Source of the DNA: Bacteroidota bacterium
GTDB lineage: Bacteria > Bacteroidota > Ignavibacteria > Ignavibacteriales > Ignavibacteriaceae
Direction of reading: 5' to 3'
Length of the DNA stretch: 8,937 bases
Assembly (NCBI GenBank): GCA_021796135.1
Contig: JAJYOQ010000147.1
Span: 1 to 8,937 of the forward strand
Part shown: positions 6,148 to 8,937 of the stretch, piece after piece
Layout of the letters: each line of letters starts with the position of its first letter
Position numbering within the stretch: position 1 is the stretch's first letter
Position numbers and translations under genes: made by a program
Notes under the pieces: generated by a model
Database searches by the model: none
Seen by the model: only the letters and a program-made list of their open reading frames with translations
What the model was told of the DNA's origin: nothing

Positions 6148-6627
6148 ATGAAAGCAATTCAAGATTATTACCCGGAGGAATTGAGTTATTGTTACGGTTG
6201 TGGAAGATTAAACGAACACGGTCATCAAATAAAAAGTTTTTGGGATAATGACGAAACTATCTCACATTTTATGCCCAAACCCTACCATATTGCAATTCCC
6301 AATTATGTCTATGGCGGTTTAATTGCATCATTAATTGATTGCCACGGTACAGGAAGCGCTGCTTTGGCTTCCTATAAAGCAGAAGGTAGAGAACCCGATA
6401 CTTTACCGGCTTTTCGTTTTGTTACTGCATCACTGCAGGTAGATTATTTGCGTCCTACTCCGCTAGGCGTAGAACTTGAATTAAGGGGAAAAATAATAGA
6501 AATAAAAGGAAGAAAAGTTATTACTGAAATAACAGTTTCCGCAAATCAAGAAATATGCGCAAAAGGTAAGGTTATTGCTGTGCAAATGCCCAAAGATTTA
6601 ATAGAAAAAAACGATCCTCACAAATAA
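6148..6627 (+). CDS. PaaI-family hotdog-fold thioesterase
   Basis: A 159-residue cytosolic protein. The N-terminal C-Y-G-C-G-R-L-N-E-H-G (15-25) is the common opening of PaaI-like acyl-CoA thioesterases with a CxGCG signature. The hotdog core helix motif is YGGLIASLIDCHGTGSA (55-71), with Gly57-Gly58 and Asp64 the likely catalytic or positioning residues. Strands 'FVTASLQVDYLRPTPLG' and 'KVITEITVSAN' complete the fold. Full length for the family. The expected reaction is hydrolysis of an acyl- or aryl-CoA thioester; the substrate is not predictable. The ATG lies 11 bases after AAGGAG, slightly long, but no in-frame alternative start is nearer. It is divergent from the sulfur operon and convergent with the methyltransferase gene, so it looks monocistronic. 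A functional link to the sulfur genes is not evident. Confidence 0.85.
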   Translation: MKAIQDYYPEELSYCYGCGRLNEHGHQIKSFWDNDETISHFMPKPYHIAIPNYVYGGLIASLIDCHGTGSAALASYKAEGREPDTLPAFRFVTASLQVDYLRPTPLGVELELRGKIIEIKGRKVITEITVSANQEICAKGKVIAVQMPKDLIEKNDPHK

Positions 6628-6631
6628 AAAT

Positions 6632-6678
6632 AAAGTTAAAAGTAATTGGAAAATATCTTTCTTTTTACTTTTAACTTT
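6632..6678. terminator. AT-rich inverted repeat between convergent genes, candidate bidirectional terminator
   Basis: A 14-base left arm at 6632-6645 (AAAGTTAAAAGTAA) is perfectly complementary to 6665-6678, with a 19-base loop. T-rich sequence follows on the + strand and A-rich sequence precedes it, so it could act in both directions. It sits exactly between the convergent thioesterase and methyltransferase stops. The stem has only four G-C pairs, so it would be weaker than a standard intrinsic terminator. Confidence 0.5.
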
Positions 6679-6685
6679 TTCCTTT

Positions 6686-7228
6686 TTACTTATAAAGTTT
6701 ATATAATACTAAACTCTTTAGAGGAGTTACCTCAACCTTTGCGAATCCGGCTTCTTTAGCCAAATTCTTAATAAATTCTTCACTAAGTCTGTGCTCTAGA
6801 GGCGGACCGAAATCCTCTGTTTTATATGACCATTCTAATAGAACTGCGGAACTGCGCGCTACTCGATATGCTTCTTCCAGCACTTTTTTATAATTATTAA
6901 CTTCATGAAAAACAACACCATAGAAGATCATATCGAAAGATAAATTGGCAAAAGGTAATTCTTCAGCCGGAGATATATGTGCATCACTGCCCGGTAGTAT
7001 TTTTTTAAAAGCTTCTATCATATCAGGATTTACATCAATCCCGGCTACTTTTATATTTTTATTATGAAATGCTTCTGCAAATAGACCGCTTCCCGTTCCG
7101 ACATCTAAAACTGATTGAATAGCTTTATCATTCAAACAAATGTCAACAACCCGGTCAACTTCCAAACGGGCAACTCGTTCGGGTGAACGTAGTCTGTCAA
7201 TCCCGTTATTATAAACTCTTTCATTCAT
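6686..7228 (-). CDS. Class I SAM-dependent methyltransferase (Methyltransf_11 type)
   Basis: A 180-residue cytosolic protein. Motif I is V-L-D-V-G-T-G-S-G-L-F (40-50), the glycine-rich SAM loop. GIDVNPDM (63-70) carries the acidic residue that binds the ribose. SPAEELPFANLSFDMIF (86-102) is the adenine-pocket and motif II region, followed by 'VVFHEV' and a 'VLEEAYRVAR' helix typical of the UbiE/Methyltransf_11 group. It is on the short side, with only a brief C-terminal substrate region, so the acceptor cannot be inferred. Start: ATG preceded by AAGGAA at 8 bases. A TATATTTG in the minus strand (7260-7267) resembles a Bacteroidota -7 promoter box, but its -33 partner is poor. It appears monocistronic. 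Confidence 0.88.
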   Translation of the reverse strand: MNERVYNNGIDRLRSPERVARLEVDRVVDICLNDKAIQSVLDVGTGSGLFAEAFHNKNIKVAGIDVNPDMIEAFKKILPGSDAHISPAEELPFANLSFDMIFYGVVFHEVNNYKKVLEEAYRVARSSAVLLEWSYKTEDFGPPLEHRLSEEFIKNLAKEAGFAKVEVTPLKSLVLYKLYK

Positions 7229-7444
7229 GCTCTAATTTCCTTACTTAATAGTTATTGAACAAATATAAAGTAGGATGCGTTAAACTAAAAAAGGATTTCA
7301 ATTCAATTTTTCTATATCACAACATCAAATTAAACTCTAATATCAGCAAAAAGGCATCTAAATAGTTAATATATTTTAAATAAGGATTGTTTAACTTTGA
7401 AAAGTTTAAAAAATAGTTTTTCCAAATTAGGATAAAACAAATCG

Positions 7445-7462
7445 GGGAATATTCCCTATAAT
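7445..7462 (+). promoter_or_regulatory. Palindromic operator abutting a -10 box, upstream of the TauE/SafE gene
   Basis: GGGAATATTCCC (7445-7456) is a perfect 12-base palindrome that directly touches TATAAT (7457-7462), a perfect -10 box. No TTGACA-like -35 is found about 17 bases upstream. The palindrome fills the spacer next to the -10 element, where a repressor would block polymerase or an activator would remodel the promoter. Transcription would begin near 7469-7470, about 20 bases before the ATG. Confidence 0.55.
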
Positions 7463-7489
7463 CTAAAATAAAATCGATAAAGGAACAAT

Positions 7490-7855
7490 ATGAATATATT
7501 TTATTTGCTGCTGACTGGATTAGTTGCAGGTGTGCTTAGCGGCTTGTTAGGATTAGGCGGTGGAATAGTTATCATTCCTGCTCTGGTATATATTTTAGGG
7601 TTTTCACAAAAAGAAGCACAGGGAACTTCTTTGGCTATGCTTCTTCCGCCAATTGGGATTTTAGCTGTCCTAAATTATTATAAAGCAGGATTTGTAGATT
7701 TGAAAGCAGCGGGAATTATGGTTGTAGCTTTTCTTATCGGTAGTTATTTCTCATCAGATTATGTAGTTAAACTTCCTGAATTTGCAATCAAGAAAATATT
7801 TGGAATTTTTCTACTTATATATGCAGTTCAACTTCTTATTGAAAAACATTCATAA
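7490..7855 (+). CDS. Half-length TauE/SafE (TSUP) family permease
   Basis: A 121-residue hydrophobic protein with about four membrane segments (near residues 3-22, 24-37, 45-63, 73-117 as two helices). GLLGLGGGIVIIP (18-30) and QGTSLAMLLPP (44-54) are the family's first-half motifs. TauE/SafE proteins are usually about 250 residues, with two repeats of this half. Here only one repeat is present, with a clean stop and no second half downstream, so it is probably a natural half-size form that dimerises. The family exports or imports sulfite, sulfoacetate and related sulfur anions, so a link to the sulfur operon is plausible but not shown. Start: ATG with AAGGAA 4-5 bases upstream. A strong hairpin terminator follows. 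Confidence 0.85.
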   Translation: MNIFYLLLTGLVAGVLSGLLGLGGGIVIIPALVYILGFSQKEAQGTSLAMLLPPIGILAVLNYYKAGFVDLKAAGIMVVAFLIGSYFSSDYVVKLPEFAIKKIFGIFLLIYAVQLLIEKHS

Positions 7856-7885
7856 TGATAAATGTTAGCAATATAATTTAAAAAT

Positions 7886-7917
7886 AAAAAGCTTCGCCTA
7901 TTGACGAAGCTCTTTTA
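7886..7917. terminator. Bidirectional intrinsic terminator
   Basis: AGCTTCG (7890-7896) pairs perfectly with CGAAGCT (7905-7911) around an 8-base loop. On the + strand it is followed by TCTTTTAT, ending the TauE/SafE transcript. On the minus strand it is followed by TTTTTATTTTT, an excellent U-run, ending the glutaredoxin-groES transcript 17 bases or so past the groES stop. Flanking A and T runs extend the stem. Confidence 0.85.
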
Positions 7918-7933
7918 TAAAGATTTGTTTTTG

Positions 7934-8206
7934 TTAGTCTTCTACTACAGCAAGTACATCAGCACGTTGAAGAATTTTAAGCGTCAATCCGTTGGCTTCA
8001 ACTTCTTCACCGCCGTATTTTGCGAAAAGAACTTTATCGCCTTCTTTTACTTTTTCTCTTAAATCCTCATCTGTTCCTACGGCAATGACCTTTCCCATTC
8101 TAGGTTTCTCTTTTGCGGTATCGGGAATATATAGACCTGAAGAAGTTTTTTCTTCCTCTTCAAATGGTTGAACTAATAACCGGTCATCAAGTGGTTTAAT
8201 TTTCAT
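7934..8206 (-). CDS. groES: Co-chaperonin GroES
   Basis: A 90-residue protein of full GroES length. It opens with 'MKIKPLDDRLLVQP', the conserved first strand. The mobile loop lies at about 17-33 (EEKTSSGLYIPDTAKEKP region) with LYI in place of the usual hydrophobic IVL contact for GroEL. 'GKVIAVG', 'VKEGDKVLFAKYGGEEV' and a final 'ADVLAVVED' match the family's barrel and roof. It caps the GroEL ring to enclose folding substrates in the cytosol. ATG preceded by AAGGAG at 9 bases; this site overlaps the glutaredoxin stop, so the two genes are co-transcribed 13 bases apart. It is not followed by groEL: a terminator comes next. I saw no CIRCE-like inverted repeat upstream. Either groEL is elsewhere or this is an extra co-chaperonin copy. 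Confidence 0.96.
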   Translation of the reverse strand: MKIKPLDDRLLVQPFEEEEKTSSGLYIPDTAKEKPRMGKVIAVGTDEDLREKVKEGDKVLFAKYGGEEVEANGLTLKILQRADVLAVVED

Positions 8207-8219
8207 ACTGATTTGCTCC

Positions 8220-8471
8220 TTATTTTATGTTTAATAATGAATTAATTTTATTTACATCAAACCCAATTATAGGTCTATTGTTAATTAATATAACCGGTAC
8301 ACCCATCTGACCGGTTCTTCTTTGCATATCTGCCGCAGCTCTCATATCACGCGATACGTCAATTTCTGTGAATCGAATATTCTTTTCGCGGAAATATCTT
8401 TTTGCACTATTGCAATAAGTACATGTAGGAGTCGTAAATACGATAACCTTTGGTTGTGTTATAGTTTGCAT
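8220..8471 (-). CDS. Glutaredoxin-like protein, YruB-type family
   Basis: An 83-residue thioredoxin-fold protein. The CxxC active site is T-P-T-C17-T-Y-C20 after the first strand (VIVFTTPT). 'RFTEIDVSRD' forms strand two, and 'RTGQMGVPVILINN' holds the cis-proline at Pro59. 'PIIGFDVNKINSLL' ends it, a pattern seen in the small glutaredoxin-like YruB group rather than classic GrxA. It should reduce disulfides or mixed thiols in the cytosol. An upstream in-frame start at 8510 would add 13 residues, but the ATG at 8471 has AAGGA about 6 bases upstream and begins where the fold begins, so I chose it. It is first in a two-gene unit with groES and divergent from a thioredoxin-like gene, suggesting a small thiol-stress cluster. 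Confidence 0.9.
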   Translation of the reverse strand: MQTITQPKVIVFTTPTCTYCNSAKRYFREKNIRFTEIDVSRDMRAAADMQRRTGQMGVPVILINNRPIIGFDVNKINSLLNIK

Positions 8472-8606
8472 AAAACATCCTTTTTGTGATTTCCCGTTAG
8501 ATGAGAACAATTCATTTTAGTTTCAGAATCTTAAAAAAAATTTTTTCAAACAATCCCGAATCCTTCTTGAATCTCTTACATCATATCATGAAAAAAAGGA
8601 AAAAAA
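8472..8606. other. Divergent intergenic region between glutaredoxin and thioredoxin-like genes
   Basis: 135 AT-rich bases between two outward-facing starts. Promoters for both genes must lie here, but no convincing -35/-10 pair stands out on either strand. An A8T6-type run near 8533-8546 is self-complementary and may bend DNA. A plus-strand open frame beginning near 8501 crosses the real thioredoxin gene in another frame and is not coding. Confidence 0.4.
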
Positions 8607-8937
8607 ATGCTGCGAACAAATTTAACTCATATTTTATCAGAACAACAACATGCAAAACTTTTACAGGAAAACAAAAATGTTATGATCTGCTGCGGCAGAA
8701 TGGGACCAATGTGCATTCCTGTATACGGATCAATGGAAGAGCTCGAAAGCGAATACAAAAACGTTAAGTTTGCGGATATGGAATTTGATATTCCTGATGC
8801 TAAAGTTATTAGAGACCTTCCCGAGTGCAGAAGCTTTCAAGGTATCCCTTTTGTAATTTATTATAAAGATGGAAAAGTTGTAAAAGCTACCAGTAGCATT
8901 CAATCTAAAGAAAAAATAACTGAAATTCTAGATGCAA
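8607..8937 (+). CDS. Thioredoxin-fold protein with unusual C-x6-C motif, truncated by the window end
   Basis: 110 codons are present and the frame is still open at the last base. ATG preceded by AAGGA at 6 bases. After a helix (residues 5-22) the strand NVMI leads into C28-C29-G-R-M-G-P-M-C36-I-P-V, where a thioredoxin would have WCGPC. The spacing is therefore Cys29-x6-Cys36 rather than C-x2-C, with a GP pair still inside. 'VKFADMEFDIPDA', then 'GIPFVIYYKDGKVVKA' with cis-Pro81, complete the fold. Another cysteine, Cys74 (LPECRSF), sits just before that loop and could form a disulfide with the motif. Known relatives are annotated only as thioredoxin family. Inference: a thiol redox protein with altered chemistry or a metal-binding site. 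Divergent from the glutaredoxin-groES unit. Confidence 0.82.
   Translation, partial: MLRTNLTHILSEQQHAKLLQENKNVMICCGRMGPMCIPVYGSMEELESEYKNVKFADMEFDIPDAKVIRDLPECRSFQGIPFVIYYKDGKVVKATSSIQSKEKITEILDA

Noticed and set aside
7260..7267. TATATTTG on the minus strand as a Bacteroidota-type promoter for the methyltransferase gene
   Set aside because: The -7 box matches but no good TTTG -33 element lies at the required distance, and the region is AT-rich enough for chance matches.
7393..7406. AACTTT-GA-AAAGTT inverted repeat upstream of the TauE/SafE gene
   Set aside because: It is short, nearly all A/T and about 50 bases from the -10 box; chance is the simplest explanation.

Overview
The window is AT-rich and tightly packed. 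Gene content suggests an anaerobic or facultative bacterium of the Bacteroidota/Chlorobiota/Ignavibacteria group. That placement is tentative: it rests on overall protein character and the AT-rich intergenic DNA, and no rRNA, tRNA or other phylogenetic marker is present. No CRISPR array, insertion sequence or integrase was seen.

Bases 35-5713 (minus strand) form one six-gene operon for periplasmic sulfur redox chemistry. In transcription order it encodes: a Tat-exported molybdopterin oxidoreductase of the PsrA/PhsA (polysulfide/thiosulfate reductase) type; a four-cluster [4Fe-4S] electron-transfer subunit with a C-terminal membrane anchor; a FdnI-like di-heme cytochrome b; two half-length YeeE/YedE (TsuA-type) sulfur-compound transporters; and a membrane-anchored rhodanese-like protein. 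The last three junctions are 4-base ATGA stop/start overlaps, and the first three genes are separated by 9 and 3 bases.

The most unusual observation is that the first and last products, otherwise unrelated and both exported, end in nearly the same tail: A-[IV]-R-E-G-C, with cysteine as the final residue. In each case the tail follows a polar, probably flexible linker. The codons differ, so the similarity appears selected at protein level. The molybdoenzyme has exactly six cysteines: four for the cluster, one probable Mo ligand and this terminal one. The rhodanese domain lacks the usual catalytic cysteine (Gly111 instead). Each half transporter has a single cysteine, in its signature motif. 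My inference is a sulfur-relay module in which C-terminal cysteine arms carry sulfur between the enzyme, the rhodanese-like protein and the transporter pair.

Bases 5714-6147 are a 434-base divergent intergenic region with several inverted repeats that could be operators. A PaaI-type hotdog thioesterase (+) and a class I methyltransferase (-) follow, converging on an AT-rich inverted repeat. Next comes a half-length TauE/SafE permease (+), whose presumed promoter has a perfect 12-base palindrome abutting a TATAAT box. It converges on a glutaredoxin-groES pair (-) across a good bidirectional terminator. groES has no groEL beside it. The window ends inside a divergent thioredoxin-fold gene (+) with an atypical C-x6-C motif.
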